Notes: generated by a model from the letters alone, not told the origin. DNA of 64,000 nucleotides from Parabacteroides sp. (GCA_017937385.1 JAGBDR010000026.1:1-64000), one strand, 5' to 3'. Counted from the first letter of the stretch, positions 27,425 to 36,678 are shown. Program-made: numbers and translations.

Positions 27425-29152
27425 TCATTTGCAATGCTCCTTTATCAGCTTTTCGGCAAGCGGATCTCCCAATTCCTTGGCTTTATTGAATGCCGCACAA
27501 GCTTCAGCCTTCTTTTCCAGGCGGACATAGCAAACACCCCGCAAGCGATAGCAGGCTCCAAAATCGGGAGCGATCGCAATTGCTTTCTCTATGCTTTTCA
27601 GAGCATCTTCATACTTTTGCTGACGAACATAGATGGAAGCTTCCTCTGCATAGTAGTCAGGCGTATTAGGACTTCCCTGTATAGCAGTCTGGATATCTTT
27701 CAACGCCCCTTCCTGATCACCGGCACGGAACCGGGCCTGTTCACGCAAGAAAAAGAAGTTAGGAAGAACCTGACCACCCACCAATGTATAATAGAGGTCA
27801 TAATCGGCAACCGCCTCCGTATATTGCGCAAGACGCAGACGCCAGTCGATTCGTTCCAACACATACGCTGCCGCTTCAGTGCTCATGTTTGTCCCACATT
27901 TCTCAATTGCCTTGTCCAACAAATCGATCACATCCCCGATATTAAACCCGACAATCTGTTCCTTTGCCTTTGCTGCCAGATAAAAGGAAGAAGCAGAAGC
28001 GATATCGCTGTTATTTACGATCATATACTCATCGAACGCCTGTTGGAACTCCCCTTTATTGAATAGGATATCCGCCCTCAACTGATGATAAGCTGGCAAG
28101 TTTTCCGCCTCAATCGCTTTGCTCAAGGCTTCGACAGCGGCTTCGGTTGTCCAGGCGGGATCTGTCAGTGTACTATCGGACGAAGCAACCCCATAGATCA
28201 GTTTGGCCTGGTTATACCAGATGTCTCCCTTTTTATCGCTATATCTGGAAGCCGTTTTTATGTCATCCAACGCCTTTTGCAAATAAGCAGCCTGTTCAGC
28301 CGGAGAGTTCGCCAAAACTGCACGATTGTAAGCGTACAGGTCGGAACGGCTCAAATACCCGTCGGGAGCCTCCGGAAAAGAGTCGATAAAGTCGTTGACC
28401 GTTTCCAGACGTTCCTTCACATCTTGCGTGCCACTGACCAAATAGAGGGCTACGGTAGCTTGGTCCAATTCTTTCGGCCATCCTTTCGGCAGATAGACAT
28501 TACGGTATGCGGAACTCAAGTAATCGGTAGAGCTGATCGCCAAGCTACCGGCATATCCAGCCGAAAGGCCATAACAAACCTCTTTCTTTCCACCGGCATC
28601 CGCTTGTGCCAACCCGAACACTTCACCTTCGGGAGTCAGCAACGGGGCACTGAGTTCGGTTTCTTCCAATACGATTGCCATTTTATAATACTTATAGGGA
28701 TCTTTCAGTTTGCTCACTTCGGTGATAGTCCCCGATTTAAAGATCGCTTTCTTACCGGTAGAATACAGCAACAAGTAGGCATTCGTCCCGTTTGCCACCG
28801 GATCGGTAGCGACCGGCAGGAAAGCAGCTTTCTTCGGCACTTCGACTTGGAATTTTATAGCGTCATATAACTCGTCCGCTCCCAAGATATTCTTGACCGG
28901 GAATGTCTTTCCCTCAAAGTCCGTGACCGTCGCTTTCCCGGCTCCCTTAAAAATATTATAAGCCGAGACCGCCTCGCCGGTTTCGGAAATAAAGAACCCC
29001 GTACCGGTAGCGAGTTTATTTCCATCTTTCCCATACGTGGTAATCGTAAAGACTGCCCTCTTGGCTTTATCCGCCCATTTAGGGGCATTTTTCTGTGCGG
29101 CTGCCGAAAGACACAGGCAGCTGATCAAGATTAAATGTAGTATTCGTTTCAT
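27425..29152 (-). CDS. Exported TPR protein with a degenerate trypsin-like protease domain
   Basis: A 575-residue protein: signal peptide (LSAAAQK, cleavage near residue 19), a trypsin-fold domain (about 30-215) and about six TPR-like helical repeats (240-575). The protease fold is recognisable (GTGFFISETGEAVSAYNIF; PLLTPEGEVFGLA), but the catalytic His position reads Asn (SAYNIF) and the Ser position Leu (TELSAPLL for GNSGSPLL), so it is probably inactive. The TPRs suggest a periplasmic scaffold. A minus -7 box lies at 29181-29188. Confidence 0.8.
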   Translation of the reverse strand: MKRILHLILISCLCLSAAAQKNAPKWADKAKRAVFTITTYGKDGNKLATGTGFFISETGEAVSAYNIFKGAGKATVTDFEGKTFPVKNILGADELYDAIKFQVEVPKKAAFLPVATDPVANGTNAYLLLYSTGKKAIFKSGTITEVSKLKDPYKYYKMAIVLEETELSAPLLTPEGEVFGLAQADAGGKKEVCYGLSAGYAGSLAISSTDYLSSAYRNVYLPKGWPKELDQATVALYLVSGTQDVKERLETVNDFIDSFPEAPDGYLSRSDLYAYNRAVLANSPAEQAAYLQKALDDIKTASRYSDKKGDIWYNQAKLIYGVASSDSTLTDPAWTTEAAVEALSKAIEAENLPAYHQLRADILFNKGEFQQAFDEYMIVNNSDIASASSFYLAAKAKEQIVGFNIGDVIDLLDKAIEKCGTNMSTEAAAYVLERIDWRLRLAQYTEAVADYDLYYTLVGGQVLPNFFFLREQARFRAGDQEGALKDIQTAIQGSPNTPDYYAEEASIYVRQQKYEDALKSIEKAIAIAPDFGACYRLRGVCYVRLEKKAEACAAFNKAKELGDPLAEKLIKEHCK

Positions 29153-29180
29153 TTCTTTTTCATGTTATCAGATACAAACG

Positions 29181-29188
29181 CAAATGTA
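29181..29188 (-). promoter_or_regulatory. -7 box TACATTTG for the TPR/pseudoprotease gene
   Basis: Exact minus TAnnTTTG match 29 bp upstream of the start at 29152. Confidence 0.55.
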
Positions 29189-29247
29189 AGTATTTATTTA
29201 GAATATACGCATTCCAAGGGAAAGAAAGGATTGACTCTTCCGAAAAG

Positions 29248-29781
29248 CTATGCCTCCTCCCCTCCCGGTACATGGAGGATAAAGGTGGTAGCGCCGATCG
29301 TCACGATAGCACCTTCACCGATCCGTACCTGTTCTTTCTTCCCAAGAATAACGCTACACAAAAACGTACCGGTAAGACTGGGGAAATCGCGCAACGTGTA
29401 TACCAGCTTTCCTTCTTTATCTTCTTTCACATTTATCACACAATGTTTACGTCCCATACTGGGATCGCTCGTGATGATAGGGACATCAACCCCGTCAGTA
29501 TCTTTGTTACGACGACCGATCACATTATCACCCATAACAAGGGGTAGTTCCTGTTTGAACCCGAAAGCGTTTTCGATCACCGAAATATAGCCACAGGAGA
29601 AGTCCGGCTCTTTCACCTCCTTTTCCTGTCCGGACTCGGTACGGACCACTTTTCGCCCTAACTTGATCTTAAACTGGGAACCACATTGCGGACATACGAA
29701 TGCCAACACTTTTCCTTCCGGATATTTTGTCTCGTCAAATGCTAACTGATTATCACACTTCGGACAGAAAACTCTCTTCAT
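29248..29781 (-). CDS. FHA-domain protein with N-terminal zinc ribbon
   Basis: A 177-residue cytoplasmic protein. Residues 1-40 hold a CPKC...CPQC pair, a zinc-ribbon-like motif. Residues 75-175 form a forkhead-associated domain: NVIGRRNKDTD, DPSMGRKHCVINV and LRDFPSLTGTFL carry the conserved Gly-Arg, Ser-x-x-His and Asn/Thr-Gly positions that bind phosphothreonine. No kinase or phosphatase gene is nearby. The promoter box is at 29814-29821 on the minus strand. Confidence 0.88.
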   Translation of the reverse strand: MKRVFCPKCDNQLAFDETKYPEGKVLAFVCPQCGSQFKIKLGRKVVRTESGQEKEVKEPDFSCGYISVIENAFGFKQELPLVMGDNVIGRRNKDTDGVDVPIITSDPSMGRKHCVINVKEDKEGKLVYTLRDFPSLTGTFLCSVILGKKEQVRIGEGAIVTIGATTFILHVPGGEEA

Positions 29782-29813
29782 ATCTTAATTTTCACTATAC
29801 AGACAATTGTGCA

Positions 29814-29821
29814 CAAATGTA
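29814..29821 (-). promoter_or_regulatory. -7 box TACATTTG for the FHA gene
   Basis: Exact minus TAnnTTTG match 33 bp upstream of the start at 29781. Confidence 0.55.
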
Positions 29822-29859
29822 TATAAAAACCCTCGATTTTCGTACAAGTCGGATAAAAA

Positions 29860-30561
29860 TCAAGTTTGATTCAACACATGTATCGTATGGCAAGCGACCA
29901 GAGCTGCCGTTTCCGTGCGCAAACGGCTTTCGCCTAATGAAATGGGTTCGAATCCCTGTTTGATGGCAAGAGCGATCTCTTCGGGACTGAAATCACCTTC
30001 AGGACCGATCAGAATAAGGGCGTTTTCTCCCGGATGATACGTTTGTTTCAATAGCGGTTTTACCCCCGCTTCACAATGGGCGATAAACTTGCGGCCGTCA
30101 AAAGGCCGGCTGACGAATGTTCGGAAATCGGTCATTCCGTTTAGCTCCGGCAAGGTCGCTTTCTGCGATTGCTTCATGGCACTGACCAAGATCTTTTCCA
30201 AACGGGCAGGCTTAACCTCTTTCCGTTCGGAAAAACGGCAGTTCAGGCAGGTGATGGCATCAATACCGATCTCGGTTGCTTTCTCCGCAAACCACTCCAT
30301 ACGGTCCATATTCTTGGTCGGAGCCACGGCTATATGGAGATTGAAGTTCCATAAAGCGGGCTGCTCCCACTTTTCCCGGATATCCACCTCACAATGTTTC
30401 GGATGGGCACGGTTGATCACGGCTTTATAAAAAAAGCCTTTGCCATCCGTCAGTAAAATCTCGTCGCCCTCTGTCAATCTGAGCACACGCACACAATGCC
30501 CGGCCTCTTCTTCCGGAAGTTCCGGGCTCACAGCTATATCTGGAGTATAAAATATTTGCAC
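29860..30561 (-). CDS. rsmE: 16S rRNA m3U1498 methyltransferase
   Basis: A 233-residue SPOUT methyltransferase for U1498 of 16S rRNA. An N-terminal PUA-like part (HCVRVLRLTEGDEILLTDGKG) precedes the trefoil-knot domain with LIGPEGDFSPEEIALA and SLGESRLRTETAAL, the SAM-binding signatures. Confidence 0.94.
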   Translation of the reverse strand: MQIFYTPDIAVSPELPEEEAGHCVRVLRLTEGDEILLTDGKGFFYKAVINRAHPKHCEVDIREKWEQPALWNFNLHIAVAPTKNMDRMEWFAEKATEIGIDAITCLNCRFSERKEVKPARLEKILVSAMKQSQKATLPELNGMTDFRTFVSRPFDGRKFIAHCEAGVKPLLKQTYHPGENALILIGPEGDFSPEEIALAIKQGFEPISLGESRLRTETAALVACHTIHVLNQT

Positions 30562-30599
30562 TTGAATAAATTAAAATTGAAAATTAAAAAATTATCCCC

Positions 30600-30640
30600 T
30601 TGTCAATTACCTATTATCAATTGTCAATTGACAACTAACA
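30600..30640. repeat. AATTGTCAATTG simple repeat before rsmE
   Basis: Copies of TGTCAATT and ATCAATTGTCAATTGAC lie between the transporter and rsmE; they form the last codons of the transporter region and belong to the same simple-repeat class as 20945-21062. Confidence 0.5.
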
Positions 30641-31976
30641 CCATTCCTATTATCGTAGCCGAAAGTATGGACACCAACGCACCGCCAATCATGGCCGGAA
30701 AACCGAAACGAGTAATCAGATCCCTCTTCTCGGGAGCCAATACGCCCATCCCTCCCAACAAGATGCCGATAGACGAGATATTCGCAAAACCGCATAAGAT
30801 ATAGGTAGACATGATAACGGACTTCTGATATAAAAACAAACCGGCGTCTTTCCATTCCTGTAGCTGGAAATAAGCGATAAACTCATTCAAAATGGTTTTC
30901 TGTCCCAGCAAGGAACCGACCAGCATCACATCCTGATAAGGGACACCGATCAACCACATAAGAGGAGAAAGGACCACGCCCAATATAAACTGGAACGTCA
31001 GTCCGTGAGCTTTCCCGTCCGTAACCGAAACAATCCAGTCATTCAGTCCGGTATAACGTCCGATCACCCCCTCCAGCATATAATTGGCAAGTGCGACCAT
31101 CGCGATGAACACAAGCAACATCGCCGCGATATTCACCATCAACCGCACGCCGGTCGAAGTGCCGGAAGACAACGCACCCAAAACCGATTTATCCGACGAA
31201 AGTAAGTATTGGGAGGAGACGTTGAGATTTTCACGTTCCATTCGCGACGTTCCACTTTCAAGCGAATCATCCGCCGGACATATCATCTTGGCCAGGACAA
31301 TCGATCCCGGAGCAGCCATCAGTGACGCTGAAAGCAAATGCTTCGCAAATAAAACCCGCGACACGGGATCACCGCCCGCCAGCATACTGATATACGTTCC
31401 CATCACCGTTCCGGCAATCGTCCCCATTCCGGAAACCATCACCAAGAAGATTTCCGACCGGTTCATCACCGGCAGATAGTTCTTAATCAAAACAGGTGAT
31501 TCCGTCATTCCCAAAAACACATTGCCGGACGCAACCAATCCTTCGGCTCCGGAAATAGACATGAAACGCCGCAATATCCAAGAAAACGCCTCCACTACAC
31601 GCTGGATAATCCCCCAATAATAAAACAGGGAAACCAAAGCTGAGAAGAAAATCACCACAGGAAGCGAATTCAACAAGAAGATAAAACCCTCGCTTTTTGT
31701 CACCAGCGGTCCCAAAAGGAAAGCGACTCCGGATTGGGTAAAATCCATCAACTTGATAAAAGCCTTGCCGATCCATTCCAAAACAAGGCCGACCACCGGA
31801 ACATACAAGATGGCAAAGGCAAAGACCAGTTGCATAAACAATCCGCTTCCTACCAATTTCCAATCAATCCGTTTCCGGTCGAAACTCATCAAATAAGCAC
31901 CACCCAAAACAACCGCAATCCCTAAAATACCCCGAAGAAAAGACTCAATATCAAAACCTAACTGTTGTTCTATCAT
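30624..31976 (-). CDS. Concentrative nucleoside transporter (NupC/CNT family)
   Basis: A 450-residue polytopic membrane protein with about 10-12 hydrophobic segments. Conserved CNT pieces are SGNVFLGMTESPVLIKNYL, MGTIAGTVMGTY, LLSASLMAAPGSIVLAKM and STYILCGFANISSIGI, which form the nucleoside and cation sites. It would import nucleosides with Na+ or H+. It overlaps the upstream DUF151 gene by four bases. Confidence 0.9.
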   Translation of the reverse strand: MIEQQLGFDIESFLRGILGIAVVLGGAYLMSFDRKRIDWKLVGSGLFMQLVFAFAILYVPVVGLVLEWIGKAFIKLMDFTQSGVAFLLGPLVTKSEGFIFLLNSLPVVIFFSALVSLFYYWGIIQRVVEAFSWILRRFMSISGAEGLVASGNVFLGMTESPVLIKNYLPVMNRSEIFLVMVSGMGTIAGTVMGTYISMLAGGDPVSRVLFAKHLLSASLMAAPGSIVLAKMICPADDSLESGTSRMERENLNVSSQYLLSSDKSVLGALSSGTSTGVRLMVNIAAMLLVFIAMVALANYMLEGVIGRYTGLNDWIVSVTDGKAHGLTFQFILGVVLSPLMWLIGVPYQDVMLVGSLLGQKTILNEFIAYFQLQEWKDAGLFLYQKSVIMSTYILCGFANISSIGILLGGMGVLAPEKRDLITRFGFPAMIGGALVSILSATIIGMVLVVN

Positions 31977-32605
31977 TTGATCCCGTCCTCCTCTTCCCGA
32001 CGTCGGATTTCATCCTTATACATTTTGGCATACTCATAATTCTCATCTACAATCGCCTCGTTCAGACGTTCCGACAATTCATCGGTTTCCAAAAGAGAGA
32101 GCCATTTTTTCAACTTCTCCTCATCGTGTATTTCTTCCGGCTCCAATGCTAAAATGGCCTCATCGTCATCCTTGCTTCTTTCTTTCGTGGCATCTTCAAA
32201 GACAACTCCACATTCACGAACGATCTCCGGTGTCGTATAGATATCGCATTTCACACGCAAAGCGATGGCGATAGCATCGGAAGTACGCGAATCCAAGCGG
32301 ATCTGTCTACCTTCATCCTCAAAAAGGAGTTCGGAATAAAACACGCCATCTTCAAATTTATAGATGAGAACTTCACGCAAACGCACTCCGAATGCCTGCG
32401 CAAAAGTAGCAAACAAGTCATGCGTCAAAGGCCGCGGAGGGGTGATGCGCTCCAATGCGATCGCGATAGACTGGGCTTCAGACGTTCCGACAATGATGGG
32501 TATGCGACGGACACCCTCTTCTTCAGCCAGAATCAAGGCATAGGCACCTGATTGTATCTGACTGTTCGCCAAACCTTGCACCCGTAGTTTTATTCTTGTA
32601 TCCAC
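31973..32605 (-). CDS. DUF151 bifunctional nuclease-family protein with C-terminal UvrB/UvrC motif
   Basis: A 210-residue protein. Residues 1-130 form a DUF151 (bifunctional nuclease) domain with IPIIVGTSEAQSIAIALE and SRTSDAIAIALRVKCDIY; family members have been reported to act on DNA and RNA. The C-terminus (LNEAIVDENYEYAKMYKDEI) is a UVR motif for protein-protein contact. It is coupled to the nucleoside transporter, a hint of a nucleic-acid salvage link, which is inference. Confidence 0.88.
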   Translation of the reverse strand: MDTRIKLRVQGLANSQIQSGAYALILAEEEGVRRIPIIVGTSEAQSIAIALERITPPRPLTHDLFATFAQAFGVRLREVLIYKFEDGVFYSELLFEDEGRQIRLDSRTSDAIAIALRVKCDIYTTPEIVRECGVVFEDATKERSKDDDEAILALEPEEIHDEEKLKKWLSLLETDELSERLNEAIVDENYEYAKMYKDEIRRREEEDGIK

Positions 32606-32630
32606 ACTATTTAGTTTTTTAGTCGATTCA

Positions 32631-32638
32631 CAAAAGTA
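32631..32638 (-). promoter_or_regulatory. -7 box TACTTTTG of the DUF151-nupC operon
   Basis: Exact minus TAnnTTTG match 26 bp upstream of the start at 32605. Confidence 0.55.
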
Positions 32639-32707
32639 ATATTATTTCGGAATCTTAAAAAACATTCGAAAGGAAAGAAAAACACAAAGGGTATAAAAAA
32701 AGAAAAG

Positions 32708-32726
32708 GTTGTCATCTCGACAACCA
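32708..32726. promoter_or_regulatory. GGTTGTC-ATCTC-GACAACC hairpin
   Basis: A perfect 7 bp stem with a 5-base loop, preceded by an A-rich tract, in the gap between the DUF151 gene and the M48 gene. A 24-codon open frame starts 31 bases later. It may be part of a small RNA or leader; read on the minus strand it is followed by CTTTTCTTTTTTT and could act as a terminator. Confidence 0.45.
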
Positions 32727-32756
32727 ATCTTCATTGCTAACCTTAAATCTAATACC

Positions 32757-32831
32757 ATGAAAAACACAGTGCAAATATACATGCTTTATGTTATTCAACA
32801 TAGTTTTACGGCAGAATATTTAAGTTTTTAG
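32757..32831 (+). CDS. Possible 24-residue small protein or leader ORF
   Basis: An ATG-to-TAG frame (starts MKNTVQIYML) on the plus strand, following a 7 bp hairpin and a CTAACCTTAAATCTAATACC tract. I recall similar ACCATGAAAAACACAGTGCA sequences between genes in other Bacteroidales, but cannot confirm this. It is the only plus-strand frame in a long minus-strand block and no ribosome site is visible. Confidence 0.3.
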   Translation: MKNTVQIYMLYVIQHSFTAEYLSF

Positions 32832-32876
32832 CATTATTTTAGCCTGTAAATCTCCGGTTTAAAGGTGATTAACAGT

Positions 32877-33677
32877 TCATTGCTGATTCTTTGTATATTC
32901 GTCAGCCTTTTGTTTCATTCTTTCGACACGTTTCAGTGTTTCGGGATGGCTCGAAAACAACTGGCGGAACTTGGACGATTTGGGTGCTTCCGCACTCAGT
33001 TCCAAAAGTTTATTAAGCGAGTTATACATACTGTAAGGATCGATACCGTTCGCGATGCTGAATTCAAATCCATAATCGTCCGCCGCATTCTCCTGCTTTT
33101 GCGAATATTGTGCACCGGCAAGCGCTTCGGCCAAATTACCCAACTGCGAATCCGTCAACTTGGCTGCCGTATTGCTGGCTGCCCCGACAGCATTCTTTGC
33201 AGCCGAAGTCAGATAAGCCTGCTTCATGGCATCTTTTGAATCCGTATGCAAAACATGACCGATCTCATGACCGATAACGGCCAGCACCTCATTATCATCC
33301 ATAATCTTCATCAAACCTCCGCAAACACGTACGCTACCGTCTCCGCAAGCAAACGCGTTCACATCGATCACATTATACACCTTGAAGTTCAGCGTGAGCC
33401 CTTCGACCTTGATATCTTTCGTCAGGTTCGCCAAACGCTGTCCCATCTCCGTTTCCGGTCCGGCCACCTCATTATGCGTATCCATCCACTGGATATACTC
33501 ACGAGCCATAGCCGCCACGTCTGCGTCCGACAAGGTCGCTGCCTTTGCCGCATCGGATGCCGCATTCACTAATTTCTTCGTATTGATGGATTTTCCACCG
33601 ATCTTAATCTGGGCCGAAGCATTCAGACCGAATCCGGCCACAAAAAGCATTGATAATAAAACAGTTCTTACTTTCAT
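32877..33677 (-). CDS. M48-family metalloprotease (BepA/LoiP-like), exported
   Basis: A 266-residue zinc protease with a signal peptide (GLNASAQ, cleavage near residue 22). HEIGHVLHTDSKDA contains the HExxH zinc motif and NAADDYGFEF the downstream glutamate/aspartate region. Such enzymes degrade misfolded or stalled outer-membrane proteins in the periplasm. It is the last gene of the OmpA-DUF5106-M48 operon, starting one base after the neighbouring stop. Confidence 0.9.
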   Translation of the reverse strand: MKVRTVLLSMLFVAGFGLNASAQIKIGGKSINTKKLVNAASDAAKAATLSDADVAAMAREYIQWMDTHNEVAGPETEMGQRLANLTKDIKVEGLTLNFKVYNVIDVNAFACGDGSVRVCGGLMKIMDDNEVLAVIGHEIGHVLHTDSKDAMKQAYLTSAAKNAVGAASNTAAKLTDSQLGNLAEALAGAQYSQKQENAADDYGFEFSIANGIDPYSMYNSLNKLLELSAEAPKSSKFRQLFSSHPETLKRVERMKQKADEYTKNQQ

Positions 33678-33678
33678 G

Positions 33679-34605
33679 TCATTTATTGTTTTTTAAATAG
33701 TTCTCAACTTGATTGCATGTCACATCTTTCAATATCACTTTCTTATCCTTGTCCAACAGATAAAGGGTAGGCATCGCTTTCAGATCATAAACCTCATCGC
33801 CTTTCAGGCTCATCGTAGCGTCATACGAATTGATCCAGTCGGCAGGCATATAAGCAAGATGTTCCCTCCAGGCATCCAAATCCTCATCCGGATAAACGGC
33901 TAAAATCTTCAACTTACCTTTCTTGCTCCATTCCGCCATAAACGGCGAAGCGGCAAGCTGGTCCGTAGTTTCTTTACAGGCATGGCAATCCGGATTATAG
34001 AAAAACAGGAGCAGATAATCGGCATTCACATGATACAGGGCCCCTTCCTTTCCGTCTGCCAACGTGTACACGAAATCGGCCGCCGATTCTCCCACCCTGT
34101 TTTTGAGAGCCAGTTCAAGCAAATGGGCCGGACGGATCTTACTGACCTCATCCAAGACCGAAGCCTCCAGAACGGCCTCCAGCACATGAACAAACAAAGA
34201 CTCATCCCGCATGGGAGAATCCGGATCATAAAGATACTTTTCATACAAACCGGCCAAATAGACAAACATCGTACTGTCGGCAGAAGCTTTGTTCATCATC
34301 TCCTTGATTGCGGATGCAGCCGTTTCCGCCGGGACATATTTCATCATACCGATGTAATCGGAAACCGCCTGTTCCGTCACTTCCGGAAACCGGACCAAAG
34401 TGGTGTCTGAAAAGTCGAACGCATCCCAATAATGTTTCACCAGATAAACGGCACGTTCTTTCGGGTCAGTGATGACACTGGGGACAGAAACCATTTGAAA
34501 AGTACGTTTCTCTATACTTTCCGTTTCTGCCTGATTCGTCTGCTGGCCGTTGCAGGCACTGATGATGCAGATAAAAGAAAACAGGTAAAACAATCTTATC
34601 TTCAT
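33679..34605 (-). CDS. DUF5106 lipoprotein with C-terminal thioredoxin fold
   Basis: A 308-residue lipoprotein (lipobox IISACNG, Cys near 18). Residues 35-180 match the helical DUF5106 domain; residues 190-308 are a thioredoxin-like fold with FFYNPDCHACKETTDQL, where CHAC is the redox pair, and a cis-Pro region AMPTLYLL. It probably acts on periplasmic disulfides. It lies 10 bp after the PorE-like gene and 1 bp before the M48 gene. Confidence 0.85.
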   Translation of the reverse strand: MKIRLFYLFSFICIISACNGQQTNQAETESIEKRTFQMVSVPSVITDPKERAVYLVKHYWDAFDFSDTTLVRFPEVTEQAVSDYIGMMKYVPAETAASAIKEMMNKASADSTMFVYLAGLYEKYLYDPDSPMRDESLFVHVLEAVLEASVLDEVSKIRPAHLLELALKNRVGESAADFVYTLADGKEGALYHVNADYLLLFFYNPDCHACKETTDQLAASPFMAEWSKKGKLKILAVYPDEDLDAWREHLAYMPADWINSYDATMSLKGDEVYDLKAMPTLYLLDKDKKVILKDVTCNQVENYLKNNK

Positions 34606-34615
34606 CGTATCTTCT

Positions 34616-36604
34616 TTAAAACAAATTATAGTTCGTCCGCAAGACTTTAAATTCCGTCCGTCGGTTTATCTGGTCTGCCACCTCCTGCTGTTCAGGCGTC
34701 AGCCTTTCTATGAACTCTTCAGTCAGGACATCTCCTTCATTCAGGAAATCATAATTCTTGGCCATCTTCTTATTGATGGTTTTAGGAACACTCTCGCCAT
34801 ACCCTTTCGCCTCCAGCCGGTCTTGGGCGATACCTCCGGCAATCAGGTAGTCGACAACCGATTGCGCCCGGCGTTGCGCCAACCGTTCGTTATACTGGTC
34901 AGAGCCTTTCCGGTCGGTATGTGCTCCCAACTCGATCGTCACGTTCGGATTGTCGTTCAGCATCTTGATCATTTCGTCCAACGCCTTCTTCGATTCCGGA
35001 CGCAAAGTCGCCTTGTCGAAATCATAGAAAATATTCTCGATCACGACAGGCTTACTGATCGGAGAAAGGAAAAAGTCCACGATATAGGTCTCGTTCTTCT
35101 CCTCCGGACCTGTCTTCAACTCAAAATTCTGGTTCAAATAGCCCCGTGCGCTTGCCATCATCACATAGCGGATATCCCGTTCCAGCTCAACCCTGTACTT
35201 GCCGTCTTTCTTTGCCAGCACCTTTTCGTTCAGACCGTCCCGGCCGACAATCCGGACTGTCGCATCTTCTATCGGGTTCTCATCCACGTCCGACACGATC
35301 CCTTCGATAAAGACGGTGATAACCGGCAATTCAAAAGCATACAGATGGTCATATCCACGCGCATCATTGCGGTTGGAACTAAAAAAGCCGCTCTCCTTAT
35401 TTCCGGCAAACGTGATACCGAAATCATCACCGGAAGAATTGATCGGTGCTTTCATATTCTCGACATTCCATTTGCCCGTACTGTCCAAAGTCGCCTTGAA
35501 TAGGTCCAGTCCTCCCATTCCCGGATGCCCGTCGGAAGCAAAATAAAGCGTGACGGAATCCCGCACGTAAGGGAACAGTTCGTCTCCCGGCGTATTGATC
35601 TCCGGCCCTAAATTCTCCATCGGTCCGAAATCGCTCCCCATGACACGCGCCCGAAACAGGTCCTTGCCCCCATAACCGCCGACAGCATCCGACACGAAAT
35701 AGAGATACTTGCCGTCCGGTGATATCGCCGGATGGCCAAGGGCCGTCACCGAATCTTTCACGATATTCGCCCGGGTCCCTTTCCCCCATTTGGCACTGCT
35801 ACGGGAAGAGATATAGATTTCAGAAGTGCGCGGTCCTTCCGGATCCTGTGCGCAATAGGTGTAATACATGGTATTCCCGTCTTTGGAGAAAGAAGGCGTT
35901 CCCTCGTCGAACTCGGTATTCACCTCGTCTTCCAACTCAACCGGAGCCTGCCACGCCCCGTTTTCATCCTGCTTCACCAAGAAGAAATCATTGTTCCGTT
36001 GTCCGGTGATCGCACTATTGGTCTCTTCCTTATCTTTTCCGGCCCCTTTAGGCGTACGTGTGGAAGCGAAATACAACTGGTCGTACTTTTCACCATACAA
36101 CATCGGGCTGAATTCGGAACGACGGGAGTTGAACTTATCCATCCTCCTCACCTCGTAGCGGGTCGGCGCCTGTTTCCATTTCGCGGCCTCCTCACAACCG
36201 GTCACACCGTTGAAAGCCAATACGCTTCCGGGTTCCGAAAGCAAATAGTCATTGTAATATTTGATCGCTTCCCCATAACGTCCGCTCTTCTGGTACATCT
36301 GTCCCAGGCGGAGATTCACGATGCTATCCGGATATCTATACCGGAGCGCGTTCATATAAGCGCTGGTCGCACGTGGCGTATTGTTGATCAGGCGGTTGCA
36401 TTCCGCCATCCGGAAAGCGATATATCCGCGCAGGTCACGCTTGGCAGGAGGAGTCTTCGTATAGACTTTCCTGTAGATAGCCGCCGCTTCAAAATACTCG
36501 CCGATACGCTGCTTCTCTTCCGCATCGCTCAACTTCACCGATTTACAGGAATACAAGAATGACGCGGCCAACAACAGGAACCAACAGGGGGTAAATTGTC
36601 TCAT
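34616..36604 (-). CDS. PorE-like outer-membrane lipoprotein (TPR, beta-propeller, CRD, OmpA)
   Basis: A 662-residue lipoprotein (lipobox FLYSCKS, Cys near 20). In order: TPR repeats (about 30-145), WD40/PD40-type propeller blades (about 165-425; FSPMLYGEKYDQLYFAS, HPAISPDGKYLYFVSD), a carboxypeptidase-regulatory-like domain (about 432-510) and a peptidoglycan-binding OmpA domain (about 525-620; FYDFDKATLRPES, GAHTDRKGSDQYN). This four-part architecture is that of Porphyromonas gingivalis PorE, a type IX secretion component; orthology is inference. First gene of its operon, with a -7 box 5 bp before the ATG. Confidence 0.85.
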   Translation of the reverse strand: MRQFTPCWFLLLAASFLYSCKSVKLSDAEEKQRIGEYFEAAAIYRKVYTKTPPAKRDLRGYIAFRMAECNRLINNTPRATSAYMNALRYRYPDSIVNLRLGQMYQKSGRYGEAIKYYNDYLLSEPGSVLAFNGVTGCEEAAKWKQAPTRYEVRRMDKFNSRRSEFSPMLYGEKYDQLYFASTRTPKGAGKDKEETNSAITGQRNNDFFLVKQDENGAWQAPVELEDEVNTEFDEGTPSFSKDGNTMYYTYCAQDPEGPRTSEIYISSRSSAKWGKGTRANIVKDSVTALGHPAISPDGKYLYFVSDAVGGYGGKDLFRARVMGSDFGPMENLGPEINTPGDELFPYVRDSVTLYFASDGHPGMGGLDLFKATLDSTGKWNVENMKAPINSSGDDFGITFAGNKESGFFSSNRNDARGYDHLYAFELPVITVFIEGIVSDVDENPIEDATVRIVGRDGLNEKVLAKKDGKYRVELERDIRYVMMASARGYLNQNFELKTGPEEKNETYIVDFFLSPISKPVVIENIFYDFDKATLRPESKKALDEMIKMLNDNPNVTIELGAHTDRKGSDQYNERLAQRRAQSVVDYLIAGGIAQDRLEAKGYGESVPKTINKKMAKNYDFLNEGDVLTEEFIERLTPEQQEVADQINRRTEFKVLRTNYNLF

Positions 36605-36608
36605 TTGC

Positions 36609-36616
36609 CAAAACTA
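36609..36616 (-). promoter_or_regulatory. -7 box TAGTTTTG immediately before the PorE-like gene
   Basis: Exact minus TAnnTTTG match with its end only 4 bases from the ATG at 36604, implying a nearly leaderless transcript if used. Confidence 0.5.
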
Positions 36617-36678
36617 TGTTTTTAACGCTACAATACTATGCTTTTATATAAACAAAACGAAGTCCCATTTATTGTGTT

